Shown in pieces: positions 17,174 through 24,637 of a stretch of DNA of 64,000 nt. Below the pieces are notes generated by a model. It was not told the DNA's origin. It did not search any database and saw nothing but the letters and a program-made list of their open reading frames with translations. Each line of letters begins with the position of its first letter. The first letter of the stretch is position 1. Made by a program: the position numbers and the translations under genes. Origin of the DNA: Mesobacillus subterraneus (GTDB lineage: Bacteria > Bacillota > Bacilli > Bacillales > Cytobacillaceae); contig NZ_RSFW01000019.1 of the NCBI RefSeq assembly GCF_003937825.1, forward strand, positions 124,001-188,000, given 5' to 3'.

Positions 17174-17822
17174 TTGATCTCACTCCATTGGGTTGGTGTT
17201 CAAGCCAGTCGTTTACTTCATTCAGGCTTCTGAAAAATACCGTTCGGTCAGATCCATAACGCCGGAATTCATAACGCGTGACCAATCTTCCTCCAATAAT
17301 GATTTGAGGTCGAAATGGCAGCTCTTCTAATTCTTTGATATAGGGACTAAGGTGTTCCGCATGGTAGAGAATTGAAAAAGATAAGCAGATGACCTCAGGC
17401 TTCCATTCATTCGCTGCTTTTTTCGCATAGTCTAGAGGAAGATTCGGTCCATGGAATCTTGTTTGCCATCCATGTTCTGCAAACAGTTGGCTAGCCATCT
17501 TAATTCCAAGGTAGTGCTGTTCATCCTCCACACACAGGAACATTGCTTTCCTATTGTGATTCGATGTACGATCTTCCCTTTTCTTATGCCAAAAATATTG
17601 GGCCAACAGGAAGTCGCAGGTAGAAGTGGCAAGGTGTTCGTCCGCTACAGTAATTTTGTTTGTCTCCCACAAATACCCGATGTGTGTCATGGCTTTTGTA
17701 AGAATGTTTTCATATATATGCAGGCTATCCGATCCAGAAACCCGTTCTTCATCTATTAAATGCCATGCTGCATCCTGGTTGCCCTGCAGCAGAAGCTGTG
17801 CAAGCTCTATCGCCTTCTCCAT
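17160..17822 (-). CDS. Cobalamin-binding protein with CarH-type light-sensor motifs
   Basis: 220 residues from ATG 17820-17822 (GAGGTGA site). An N-terminal helical cap holds W52-x9-E62H63 (LWETNKITVADEH), the Wx9EH motif that marks the adenosylcobalamin cap of CarH/LitR photoreceptors. A Rossmann-type B12 domain holds E101-Q-H103-Y-L-G106, the ExHxxG variant whose histidine binds cobalt. Unlike CarH it has no DNA-binding domain. Its operon partner is a STAS protein, which suggests the signal goes to a stressosome rather than to DNA. It could also sense B12 level or redox. Not a metabolic B12 enzyme: no substrate domain is present. Confidence 0.85.
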   Translation of the reverse strand: MEKAIELAQLLLQGNQDAAWHLIDEERVSGSDSLHIYENILTKAMTHIGYLWETNKITVADEHLATSTCDFLLAQYFWHKKREDRTSNHNRKAMFLCVEDEQHYLGIKMASQLFAEHGWQTRFHGPNLPLDYAKKAANEWKPEVICLSFSILYHAEHLSPYIKELEELPFRPQIIIGGRLVTRYEFRRYGSDRTVFFRSLNEVNDWLEHQPNGVRSNVGT

Positions 17823-17838
17823 TCCATCACCTCTCATT

Positions 17839-18207
17839 CTATTCCCTGTTGCTTTCATCCCTCTGTAAAGAAAGGATCGCACAATCAAGCATACTGATGA
17901 ATTCAGTGCTGCTCTCTTCTTCTTTCAAATTTGCAAAAGCTGCTTTCAGTCTTTCGAAATTATCAACTAAATGGTCGGTTTTCATTCCCCGGGAGGTCAG
18001 GATTCCATTGAGCCAATGAGCATAATCGATGAAATACTGATCTTCCCCCATAGAAAATGCTGTTTGCAAATATTTAATATGGTGTACATTATCTTCTTTG
18101 CATTTTTGCCTTCCCTGTTCCCCATATTTTTCAAGCAGGTTGGGATAATCTCGATAAATACCAGCGGTAACTTCTTCAATAATGTCTGTTACAATTGCTT
18201 GTTTCAT
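17839..18207 (-). CDS. Helical protein of B12/STAS operon
   Basis: 122 residues, almost all predicted helix, with motif FIDYAHWLNGILTSRGMKTDHL. I do not recognise a named family; similar helical stretches occur as N-terminal parts of some B12-binding sensors, so it may be a detached sensor or linker domain. The start ATGA overlaps the stop of the upstream monooxygenase-like gene by four bases, and the B12-binding gene begins 16 bases downstream, so translation of all four genes is tightly linked. Confidence 0.7.
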   Translation of the reverse strand: MKQAIVTDIIEEVTAGIYRDYPNLLEKYGEQGRQKCKEDNVHHIKYLQTAFSMGEDQYFIDYAHWLNGILTSRGMKTDHLVDNFERLKAAFANLKEEESSTEFISMLDCAILSLQRDESNRE

Positions 18208-18509
18208 TCTGCTACCACCTTAAACCGTCCGACCTTAGGACGGATTGTTGCCAGCTCCTGGTCTGGATAATTTTTTTCGAGCTCATGCACTTTCTTATAG
18301 GCATCGCTCGTTATATAGTTCAAATAACTTTCTTTTTTATCCCATGAAATCTGCACTGTAAGTTCTGCAGGTGATTGTTCGTTTTGAAGTAAATGGAAGG
18401 AAATGAACCCTTCATATTGGTCTACTAATCTTGATCTATTTTGATAGATGCCGATTACTTCATCGACTTTTCCTTCTGGTACTGTCACTGTCGAATGAAC
18501 GATATACAT
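18204..18509 (-). CDS. ABM-domain (antibiotic biosynthesis monooxygenase-like) protein
   Basis: 101 residues from ATG 18507-18509 with GGGGAG upstream. The sequence YIVHSTVTVPEGKVDEVIGIYQ with VDQYEGFISFHLLQN and VQISWDKKESYLNYITS is the ABM/Dabb-like ferredoxin fold found in small monooxygenases and heme-degrading enzymes (HmoA/IsdG). First gene of the operon with the helical, B12-binding and STAS genes. Whether it binds heme is unclear; a role in processing a pigment or cofactor linked to the sensor is only a suggestion. Confidence 0.75.
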   Translation of the reverse strand: MYIVHSTVTVPEGKVDEVIGIYQNRSRLVDQYEGFISFHLLQNEQSPAELTVQISWDKKESYLNYITSDAYKKVHELEKNYPDQELATIRPKVGRFKVVAE

Positions 18510-18548
18510 GTATTCATCTCCCCTGCCAATATGGCAAAACATAGGTTC

Positions 18549-18577
18549 ATTATACATATAAGGGAAGTCCATATCAA
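18549..18577 (-). promoter_or_regulatory. Sigma-A promoter of ABM-B12-STAS operon
   Basis: TTGATA (18572-18577), 17-base spacer, perfect TATAAT (18549-18554), about 40 bases upstream of the first start codon. Confidence 0.7.
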
Positions 18578-18604
18578 ATAAGGCATTTGATTAGGGAAAT
18601 AGAA

Positions 18605-18694
18605 AGCTATTATTCTATAGCAATTAGAAATCAAAAAGCCAGATGATGAAGCTATTATTCTATAGCAATTAGAAATCAAAAAGCCAGATGATGA
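18605..18694. repeat. Perfect 45-bp tandem duplication
   Basis: Two identical adjacent copies (18605-18649 and 18650-18694) beginning AGCTATTATTCTATAGCAAT. The unit includes one arm of the ltaE terminator stem, so the arm is present twice and only the second copy faces its partner. Confidence 0.95.
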
Positions 18695-18708
18695 ATCCAT
18701 CATCTGGC
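18678..18708 (-). terminator. Terminator after threonine aldolase gene
   Basis: GCCAGATGATG/CATCATCTGGC 11-bp stem and TTTTT on the minus strand. Confidence 0.85.
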
Positions 18709-18715
18709 TACCATC

Positions 18716-19741
18716 TTATTGCTTTGCTGCTTTGGCGATTGCTTCAATTGCCTTTTGAATATCGTCTTCGGAAACATCGAAGTGGGTAACAAAACGGACG
18801 AAGGTTGGTCCAAAAGTTCCGGAAATGACTCCTTCTGTTTTTAGCTGGTCAACAAATTGACTTGAAGTGATGTTGAGACCTTCCACGTCTGCTACGATAA
18901 TATTCGTTTCAGGCTGTCTCGCCAGCTTTAGACCTGGTATTTCTTCGATTGCTTCCGCTAAAACCTTGGCATTCCACTGATCTTCACCAAGCCTGTCCTT
19001 CATCTTGGTCAGTGCAATCAGACCTGGTGCTGCTATGACTCCAGCCTGTCTCATTCCGCCGCCCAGGCGCTTGCGCCACTTCCTCGCAGTATGGATAAAC
19101 TTTTCACTGCCAGCAATGATCGACCCAACAGGAGCACCCAGCCCTTTTGAAAGGCAAATTTGGACGGTATCTGTGCTTTTGGAAAATTCTTTTACGTCGA
19201 TACCTGCCGCAGCAGCTGCATTGAACAATCTTGCTCCATCCAGGTGGACGGGAACTTTGTTAGCCGAAGCAATACTATAAATCGCTTCCATATTGGCTGC
19301 AGGGACCACCGCTCCTCCAGCTCTGTTATGGGTATTTTCTATACAGATGAGTCCCGTCTCCGGATAATGGATGTCCTCTGTACGGATTGCCTGAAAAATA
19401 TCTTTCGGATCCATTGCTCCCCTGCTTCCGGGAACTGTCCTTGTCTGGACTCCTGCAAGGGCAGCTACTGCACCTGATTCATAATAAAAAATATGCGATT
19501 CTTCTTCCAGCAAGATTTCCTGCCCCGGACGGCAATGGGTCAGGACAGCGATTTGATTCCCCTGGGTACCGCTGGTGACGAATAGAGCAGCTTCTTTCCC
19601 CAGGATTTCTGCTGCAGTTTCTTCCAATTCCCTTACAGTGGGATCTTCCTTGTAGACATCGTCACCCACTTCTGCGTTGTACATAGCTTTACGCATCTCT
19701 TCAGTTGGTTTGGTGACCGTATCACTTCTCAAATCAATCAC
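18716..19741 (-). CDS. ltaE: Low-specificity L-threonine aldolase
   Basis: 341 residues, normal family length. PLP enzyme of fold type I: MIDLRSDTVTKPT start typical of the family, VTSGTQGNQIA phosphate loop near 55-65, HLDGARLFNAA near 167-176, and the PLP lysine K199 in CLSKGLGAPVGS. It splits L-threonine or L-allo-threonine into glycine and acetaldehyde. Single gene with its own terminator. Confidence 0.93.
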   Translation of the reverse strand: MIDLRSDTVTKPTEEMRKAMYNAEVGDDVYKEDPTVRELEETAAEILGKEAALFVTSGTQGNQIAVLTHCRPGQEILLEEESHIFYYESGAVAALAGVQTRTVPGSRGAMDPKDIFQAIRTEDIHYPETGLICIENTHNRAGGAVVPAANMEAIYSIASANKVPVHLDGARLFNAAAAAGIDVKEFSKSTDTVQICLSKGLGAPVGSIIAGSEKFIHTARKWRKRLGGGMRQAGVIAAPGLIALTKMKDRLGEDQWNAKVLAEAIEEIPGLKLARQPETNIIVADVEGLNITSSQFVDQLKTEGVISGTFGPTFVRFVTHFDVSEDDIQKAIEAIAKAAKQ

Positions 19742-19811
19742 AGTTATCCCCTCAATTCTATGTAAAAGTGTGTATTCCTATTGTACCAACACCTTCTTCA
19801 AAAAACTAACA

Positions 19812-19837
19812 GTTTTCTTTTAGGGAGCTTCGGGTAA
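19812..19837 (+). promoter_or_regulatory. Sigma-B-type promoter of CBS gene
   Basis: GTTTTC (19812-19817), 14 bases, GGGTAA (19832-19837), close to the sigma-B consensus GTTTAA-N13/15-GGGTAT, 36 bases upstream of the start codon. Confidence 0.65.
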
Positions 19838-19873
19838 TTTTTCAATATCCAATCTATAGAGGAGGAATGCTGA

Positions 19874-20299
19874 ATGCAAATAGAAAAGGTAATGACAAGA
19901 GATGTGGAATACTGCACACCAGATACGCCACTTCATGAGGTAGCAGCTAAAATGAAGGAACTTGATGTGGGGGTCATTCCGATTTGTGAGGGTGATCAGC
20001 TTACAGGGCTTGCAACGGATCGTGATATTGTCCTTAAAGCAGTAGCTCAAAATACCTCTCTGGATACCCCAATCTCTGAAGTGATGACAAACGATCCTGT
20101 TCGAGGTACTGTCCATATGACCGCACAGGAAGCTGCAGACCTTATGGCGGATGTGCAAATACGCCGACTGCCGATAGTTGAGGATGGAAAGTTGATTGGC
20201 ATCGTTTCTTTGGGAGATCTAGCAGTCACCGAAAAGCTGGATGATGAAGCAGGACAAGCACTAGAAGAGATTTCAACTCCTTCAGAACCGCAGAAATAA
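19874..20299 (+). CDS. CBS-domain protein, YhcV-like
   Basis: 141 residues made of two CBS motifs (about 1-60 and 73-130) with VMTRDVEYCTPDTPLHEVAAKM, LTGLATDRDIVL, EVMTNDPVRGT and RRLPIVEDGKLIGIVSLGDLAV. Close in length and motif order to B. subtilis YhcV, a general-stress protein. Two CBS motifs form a Bateman module that binds adenine nucleotides. GGAGGAAT ribosome site. The sigma-B-like promoter upstream supports stress control. Confidence 0.85.
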   Translation: MQIEKVMTRDVEYCTPDTPLHEVAAKMKELDVGVIPICEGDQLTGLATDRDIVLKAVAQNTSLDTPISEVMTNDPVRGTVHMTAQEAADLMADVQIRRLPIVEDGKLIGIVSLGDLAVTEKLDDEAGQALEEISTPSEPQK

Positions 20300-20306
20300 A
20301 ATAGGA

Positions 20307-20391
20307 AACCCGCCATCACTCTGAAATGTTCCTCTTCGGCAGTCGTTTAAGGGTGCTTTATAGCGGCAGCCCACTTTGAAAACGGCGGGTT
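20307..20391. other. Structured intergenic element (three-way junction)
   Basis: Between two convergent genes. Outer stem AACCCGCC (20307-20314) with GGCGGGTT (20384-20391) encloses two inner hairpins: CTGAA/TTCGG (20321-20325, 20335-20339) and GGGTGC/GCAGCCC (20351-20356, 20366-20372, one bulge). Possible terminator, dispersed repeat or small RNA; no strong T-run. Confidence 0.5.
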
Positions 20392-20395
20392 CTTG

Positions 20396-20860
20396 TTATT
20401 CTGATATTTTCCGGAATTCCAGGCCTTTTTCCTTCATTAAATATTTCAATGCAGATTGGAAGGTTGAAAAGGCCTGGGCTTCTAATCTTATTCCACCAAG
20501 GACCATTCTCTTGACAAGTTCGGGATTTAAACCCACATAAAGGGTTCTAACGCCCATTAAGGACATGGAAGAAGCCATTTGATGCAATTCATGTCCTATT
20601 TCTTCGAGGCAGATATCTTCTACTCTATCCCCTGTTATATCTGTAAGATCGATAACAGCGTTTTCAATATCTTTATTTTTAATATAGCCCAGAAGTTTTT
20701 CTCTAATTTTGTCAAATCTCTCCGCGCGGATCAGCCCCGTTATCGGCACCAGAATTGTCTCAGGGACAATAGATGGAATGATTGGTGCCGACATTTCTGA
20801 TATGATGGATTCATACTCTTGTATTTTCTCCTCTAGCTCCCTTAGTTTTTCAATTTCCAA
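20396..20860 (-). CDS. STAS-domain protein
   Basis: 154 residues: a short N-terminal coiled coil (LRELEEKIQEYESII) then a STAS domain with the RsbR-style linker SAPIIPSIVPETILVPITGLI. The usual acceptor stretch is changed to DLTDITGDRVEDICLEE, without the D-T/S-x-V-A pattern, so phosphorylation by RsbT is doubtful. TTG start behind AGGAGG. Likely a stressosome-associated or single-domain STAS modulator; target unknown. Confidence 0.75.
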   Translation of the reverse strand: MEIEKLRELEEKIQEYESIISEMSAPIIPSIVPETILVPITGLIRAERFDKIREKLLGYIKNKDIENAVIDLTDITGDRVEDICLEEIGHELHQMASSMSLMGVRTLYVGLNPELVKRMVLGGIRLEAQAFSTFQSALKYLMKEKGLEFRKISE

Positions 20861-20963
20861 GTGCTCAGTACCTCCTAAAACAACCGTTTTTTCTTAATCA
20901 TAACTGAGCGAATACAGAAAAACCACTTCCAATACAGAAGCAGTCGGGTATATTTCTATAATG

Positions 20964-21101
20964 TTAATGTATGATACTGATTAAATGCATGATATCCTCG
21001 TAAATCTGTTCCTGAAATTCATCATCACAGCACCTGCTATAATCATCAATCAAGCGTCCAAGTTCCCTCAGAAAAATTAATTTTTCCTCTTCATCAATCA
21101 T
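20964..21101 (-). CDS. 45-residue acidic protein
   Basis: ATG at 21099-21101 behind AAGGAG. The protein begins MIDEEEKLIFLRELGRLIDD and is helical and acidic, with a Cys-Cys pair (YSRCCDDEF). Size and helix pattern recall small Spo0E-like or YqgQ-like bacillar proteins, but the Spo0E SQELD motif is absent. Function unknown. It is monocistronic. Confidence 0.6.
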   Translation of the reverse strand: MIDEEEKLIFLRELGRLIDDYSRCCDDEFQEQIYEDIMHLISIIH

Positions 21102-21272
21102 GGCTAATTCTCCTTAATAGGACAAAAGTCGCGTTTGTGGTTAAATTTAACATAATAATTTTAAGAAAACAAACAAAAACATTTCTGGAAGATACTATTA
21201 TATTTTGTAAATATGGAGAAACTATGCATAATGCTTTGAAAAAAATGTGTAAGAGTTTTGAAAGGAGTCCTT

Positions 21273-21743
21273 ATGTTACTGAATCTATTCAGGCTGGGTA
21301 TGGTCGTGTTATCCTGGTCTTCTTTTCTGTTATATCCAAAACGGTCTTTCAAAAGATTTTTACCTGTAACCATTTTTGTGACTGCCCTTGTCAGCATCCT
21401 ACTGATTTTGTCCAAGCCATTCCGATTATGGAAGGTAACAGGAGGTTTGGGCTCAAAGCTGGTCAATGACTTAGGCTTTACGCTTGGTCCCTTCTTTGCT
21501 GCGAACATGTGGGTATTCAAATTGGCTTATGGTAACATTTGGCAATACTTAGGAATCAACCTGGTGATTGATTACATACTTGCTTTTCCATTGAGTACGA
21601 TTTTCAGAAAGCTAGATATTTACAGACTTGATCGCCTTCGCCCGAAGTATTTTTTCGTGATCATCTATTCTTTTGCGATCATGGCTTACGCCTTTCAATA
21701 TTTCTTTAAAGAGCCAAAACGTTCGAAGTTTTTCTCATTTTAG
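21273..21743 (+). CDS. Hypothetical membrane protein
   Basis: 156 residues from ATG 21273, which follows AAAGGAG; an upstream TTG lies inside that site. About four membrane helices (for example FLPVTIFVTALVSILLIL and FFVIIYSFAIMAYAFQYFF) with basic loops. I do not recognise the family beyond a general resemblance to bacillar unknown membrane proteins. Monocistronic, ended by the shared terminator downstream. Confidence 0.7.
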   Translation: MLLNLFRLGMVVLSWSSFLLYPKRSFKRFLPVTIFVTALVSILLILSKPFRLWKVTGGLGSKLVNDLGFTLGPFFAANMWVFKLAYGNIWQYLGINLVIDYILAFPLSTIFRKLDIYRLDRLRPKYFFVIIYSFAIMAYAFQYFFKEPKRSKFFSF

Positions 21744-21751
21744 ATAATGAG

Positions 21752-21793
21752 AAAAAAAGGGCCCTCCGCCAAATCTTGACGGAAGGCTTTTTT
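21752..21793. terminator. Bidirectional terminator
   Basis: Stem GCC(C)TCCG / CGGAAGGC between convergent genes with T-run on plus and T-run on minus strand. Confidence 0.75.
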
Positions 21794-21800
21794 CATTGCA

Positions 21801-22403
21801 TTACTCAGCTGTTACATTTTCCATGACGAGCTTTACACCTTTTGTATTCTCAACATAATCAATGACTGGTTCAATTTCATTCCGAAGCTTCGGCGTTAAT
21901 GGCAGCTCTTTTTCGTGCTCCCCGAACGTAAAGATTAATTTTTCCGGAGTCAAGGTACCCCCGTCGTTTTTATTGACCTGCTTCATAGCTGTCATTTCGT
22001 CCCAGTTGTATGGAGTTTCATCCAGCTTCAGAAGTTCATTGTAAAATAGGCCTGTTTTATCCATGTAGTAATAATTGTCGAGGCTCAAAAAAGTGCCAGC
22101 TGCCATGATTGATAACGTGATTACGGAAGCAATCGTTAAATTCAAGCTGCGTTTTTTGGACTCATCTGTTTTAAACAGATAAACAGCTATAACGATCAAG
22201 AGGACAGGAATGATCAGGAATACCGATACCATGGTGATATAGGAAGACATCGGGCTGGCAAAAAACCAGTGTGATCTTTTCAAGTAAAACGATTGGTGGA
22301 TAAAAGTAACGATGAATATTCCAATAGGTACAGCAGCAAAGAATAATATCACGGCTGCAGTGATTAACAAGCTGCCTGCACGGTCTGCATTATGTGCGTT
22401 CAA
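21801..22403 (-). CDS. Hypothetical membrane protein with C-terminal soluble domain
   Basis: 200 residues, TTG start behind AGGGGATC. Three membrane helices at about 10-30, 54-75 and 88-108, then an external or cytoplasmic part of about 90 residues (MDKTGLFYNELLKLDETPYN ... LTPEKLIFTFGEHEKELPL). Pattern similar to small bacillar proteins that sense or modify the membrane, but no family was recognised. Confidence 0.65.
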   Translation of the reverse strand: MNAHNADRAGSLLITAAVILFFAAVPIGIFIVTFIHQSFYLKRSHWFFASPMSSYITMVSVFLIIPVLLIVIAVYLFKTDESKKRSLNLTIASVITLSIMAAGTFLSLDNYYYMDKTGLFYNELLKLDETPYNWDEMTAMKQVNKNDGGTLTPEKLIFTFGEHEKELPLTPKLRNEIEPVIDYVENTKGVKLVMENVTAE

Positions 22404-22525
22404 ATAAATGATCCCCTTTTTTTATCTAATATCTATATCTCCATAATTTATTCTTCGTTAAGTAAAATATTTCCTTCCAGAAAAGGAAAATAGTCTAGAA
22501 ACGTGGACAATTTTTTAGCCGCCAT

Positions 22526-22554
22526 AAAAAAAGCCGGAGAATTCACTCCAGCTT
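22526..22554 (-). terminator. Terminator of small basic ORF
   Basis: AAGCTGGAG/CTCCGGCTT stem (one mismatch) then TTTTT on the minus strand. Confidence 0.8.
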
Positions 22555-22563
22555 TGATCCTCT

Positions 22564-22764
22564 TTATTTTCTTAAATTTTCTTTATCCTTCATTCTATTC
22601 TGCTGATCGGGAACCCTGCCCTGGTCACGAAACTCATCAACCTTCTTGGCGTTTCCCAGCTTTTCTTGTTCATATTCAACCAGGCTCTGCTTTTTTTGTT
22701 GTCTTCCATCTCGTTTCCCTCCTTTGACAGTATGTTTTCCTTTTCCCCCAAGATGCCCTGGCAA
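22564..22764 (-). CDS. Small hydrophilic protein (about 50-66 residues)
   Basis: The frame ending at 22564 encodes a very hydrophilic chain (QSLVEYEQEKLGNAKK, VDEFRDQGRVPDQQN) that stops just before a strong terminator, so it looks real. The start is unclear: a TTG at 22762-22764 lacks a ribosome site, while a strong AAAGGAGG in the middle sits before an ATG in another frame (39 codons). The composition is like small acid-soluble spore proteins, but no known Ssp family was matched. Confidence 0.45.
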   Translation of the reverse strand: MPGHLGGKGKHTVKGGKRDGRQQKKQSLVEYEQEKLGNAKKVDEFRDQGRVPDQQNRMKDKENLRK

Positions 22765-22992
22765 ACATCATGATGTTGGAAAAGATTATTTCAAAAAATG
22801 TATAAAAACAGCTAGTACTTGATGTTTACTTTTTTTCCTATGTTGGTAAATGACTATACAGCTGTTTTATTTCTTTTGTTCATAAAAATCCCGGTATCCA
22901 ACCAATAGCTCCTGATTCAGGATTGCCCATACACACAGCAAAGTTAACTGACCGGACAGCAAGAAATACTAACTGGAAAGGAAAATGCAAAG

Positions 22993-23127
22993 ATGAGAGA
23001 AATTACGGTAACTGTTGATTTGAAAGGTAAAAACTATTTAACAAATGTGATCGCTGATCACGATACTTCTGAAGAAGAGATTGTGGAAATGGCCAGGAAA
23101 CAAGTGATGAAGCAATGGGCCGTGTAA
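22993..23127 (+). CDS. BA3454-type stress response protein
   Basis: 44 residues starting MREITVTVDLKGKNYLTNVI, followed by an acidic helix and ending QVMKQWAV. This matches my memory of the BA3454 family of tiny bacillar stress proteins: a beta strand pair, the T-N-V-I-A stretch and a final K-Q-W. AAAGGAA lies upstream and a perfect terminator follows within 10 bases. Molecular function unknown. Confidence 0.65.
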   Translation: MREITVTVDLKGKNYLTNVIADHDTSEEEIVEMARKQVMKQWAV

Positions 23128-23133
23128 GCATGG

Positions 23134-23171
23134 AAAAGGATGTCCCTTAATATCTCGGGACATCCTTTTTT
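23134..23171 (+). terminator. Terminator of BA3454-type gene
   Basis: AAAAGGATGTCCC/GGGACATCCTTTT 13-bp stem and six T. Confidence 0.92.
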
Positions 23172-23237
23172 ATGTGAAAATTTCAAGTGATTGGACGGTC
23201 TATTTATTTGGAGAGAAATTACGAGGCAAGATGAAAA

Positions 23238-23627
23238 TCATTCATCTTCGTATAATTCGATGGGTAACCCGTCAGGATCCGCAAAAAAAGTAAATCGCTT
23301 ATGGGTGACAGGATCCACTCTGATTGGCTCAACAGATACTCCATGCGACTTAAGAGAATCCGCGGATGAGACTAGATCTTGTACTGAAAAAGCGAGATGC
23401 CTCAGTCCGGCTGCTTCTGGATAGCTTGGCCGTTCCGGGACATCCGGAAAAGAAAAAAGCTCGATTTGGCAGTGGCTGCCTATTCCTAAATCCAATTTGT
23501 ACGAGTTCCGTTCTTTCCGGTATACTTCCGAGATTACCTTGAGGCCAAGTATATTGATATAGAAATCCTTCGACCTTTCATAATCAGAACAAATGACTGC
23601 GATATGATGAATCTTGGTTAATTTCAT
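23238..23627 (-). CDS. VOC-family protein, YaeR/GloA2-like
   Basis: 129 residues from ATG 23625-23627 (CAGGTG). It matches the YaeR/YwkD group closely in motif order: HHIAVICSDYERSKDFYINILGLKVISEVYR, IELFSFPDVPERPSYPEAAGLRHLAFSV, IRVDPVTHKRFTFFADPDGLPIELYE (each given in part). Metal ligands of the glyoxalase fold are His8, Glu (IELF), His (LRHLAF) and Glu (IELYE). The natural substrate of YaeR is not settled. It follows rsbT after 11 bases, so it is probably co-transcribed with rsbS-rsbT. Confidence 0.85.
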   Translation of the reverse strand: MKLTKIHHIAVICSDYERSKDFYINILGLKVISEVYRKERNSYKLDLGIGSHCQIELFSFPDVPERPSYPEAAGLRHLAFSVQDLVSSADSLKSHGVSVEPIRVDPVTHKRFTFFADPDGLPIELYEDE

Positions 23628-23638
23628 ATTTGCACCTG

Positions 23639-24040
23639 TTATCTTGCCCACTTGGTAATGGTAATTCTCGTGCCTGCTCCCGGCATGGTGTCGATGTCAA
23701 AGGTATCCATTAATCGTTTTACACCAGGAAGTCCTGCACCTAGTCCGCCAGAAGTTGAAAAGCCATCCTGCAAGACCATTCTGACATCACTAATACCTGG
23801 TCCTTCATCGAATGCGGAAATCTGAATCCCTCTTCTTCCATTCTCTTCAAGAACGTTTATCGTGATTTGCCCAGTGCCTGCATACAGGTAAATATTTCTT
23901 GCCAGCTCAGAAATCGCTGTCGTGATCCTTGCCTGATCCACACCGCCAAATTGAAGGTCTTTCGAAACTTCCCTTCCTTTTTGGCGGGCCAGCACTATAT
24001 CGAATTCATTGTTTATATTGATCACAATTGGTTCTGTCAT
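23639..24040 (-). CDS. rsbT: RsbT switch serine/threonine kinase
   Basis: 133 residues with the GHKL ATPase boxes: N box ELARNIYLYAG, G1 box DEGPGI, G2 GLGAGLPGVKRLMD and final TRITITKW. RsbT phosphorylates RsbR and RsbS in the stressosome and then activates the phosphatase RsbU. Preceded by rsbS after 4 bases. Unlike the standard sigB locus, no rsbU, rsbV, rsbW or sigB follows; a VOC gene does. Confidence 0.92.
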   Translation of the reverse strand: MTEPIVININNEFDIVLARQKGREVSKDLQFGGVDQARITTAISELARNIYLYAGTGQITINVLEENGRRGIQISAFDEGPGISDVRMVLQDGFSTSGGLGAGLPGVKRLMDTFDIDTMPGAGTRITITKWAR

Positions 24041-24044
24041 ATGG

Positions 24045-24401
24045 CTAACCCTCTAAATATTGGCTTAATATCGAAATTCCTTGTTCAAGATCAAGGGCTG
24101 TATGGACATTTTCCAATGTTATGCCTAATTCAATCAAAGTAATCGCCACTGCAGGCTGGATCCCTGTAAGCACTGCTTTAGTGCCCATCAAGCTGGTCAT
24201 GACAATGACATCCCCCAGGACCTTTGCGATAAAGGAATCAATCATATCGACAGATGTCAGGTCGATGACAACACCTTTTGCTCCAGTATCTTTGATTTTA
24301 TTTAACAGATCCTCCTGGAATGTAAGCACTGTCTGATCATCGAGCTCTACCTGAATTGAAACCAATAAATAGTCTTTTAATTTTAAAATAGGAATTCTCA
24401 C
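24045..24401 (-). CDS. rsbS: RsbS stressosome antagonist
   Basis: 118 residues, a lone STAS domain. Ser56 in [14 protein letters not shown] matches the RsbT target serine (Ser59 of B. subtilis RsbS). GTG start with GGAGG upstream. In the stressosome RsbS sits with RsbR paralogues and binds RsbT. No rsbR gene precedes it here, so its RsbR partners would be encoded elsewhere, such as at 5961 and 56819. Confidence 0.92.
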   Translation of the reverse strand: MRIPILKLKDYLLVSIQVELDDQTVLTFQEDLLNKIKDTGAKGVVIDLTSVDMIDSFIAKVLGDVIVMTSLMGTKAVLTGIQPAVAITLIELGITLENVHTALDLEQGISILSQYLEG

Positions 24402-24496
24402 TTTTCTTATGCCTCCAAATCATTAAACTCACCAGAATTCACTATGTACAAATAAATTAAACTTACATGCACGTTAGCAAATAAGATTTTAATTGG

Positions 24497-24526
24497 ATTA
24501 TACGCTATAAACAAAGCTGTTTACAA
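24497..24526 (-). promoter_or_regulatory. Putative promoter of rsbS-rsbT-VOC
   Basis: TTGTAA (24521-24526), 18 bases, TATAAT (24497-24502); leader of about 90 bases before rsbS. Confidence 0.5.
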
Positions 24527-24574
24527 ATTAAAAGCAGTATTTTCTTCCTCTTAAGTACAAATTAAAATATAAAT

Positions 24575-24600
24575 AAAAAAACCTCCATAAAGGAGGTTTT
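24575..24600 (-). terminator. Terminator of LysM-NlpC gene
   Basis: AACCTCC/GGAGGTT stem with TTTTTTT on the minus strand. Confidence 0.85.
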
Positions 24601-24637
24601 GAATAGTTAAATCAGGGGTATAGGTTTAAAAACTAAA

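Noticed and set aside
22624-22743. 39-codon frame with strong AAAGGAGG inside the small basic ORF
   Set aside because: Its protein is unlike a natural small protein, while the other frame is coherent up to the terminator; left open because of the good ribosome site.
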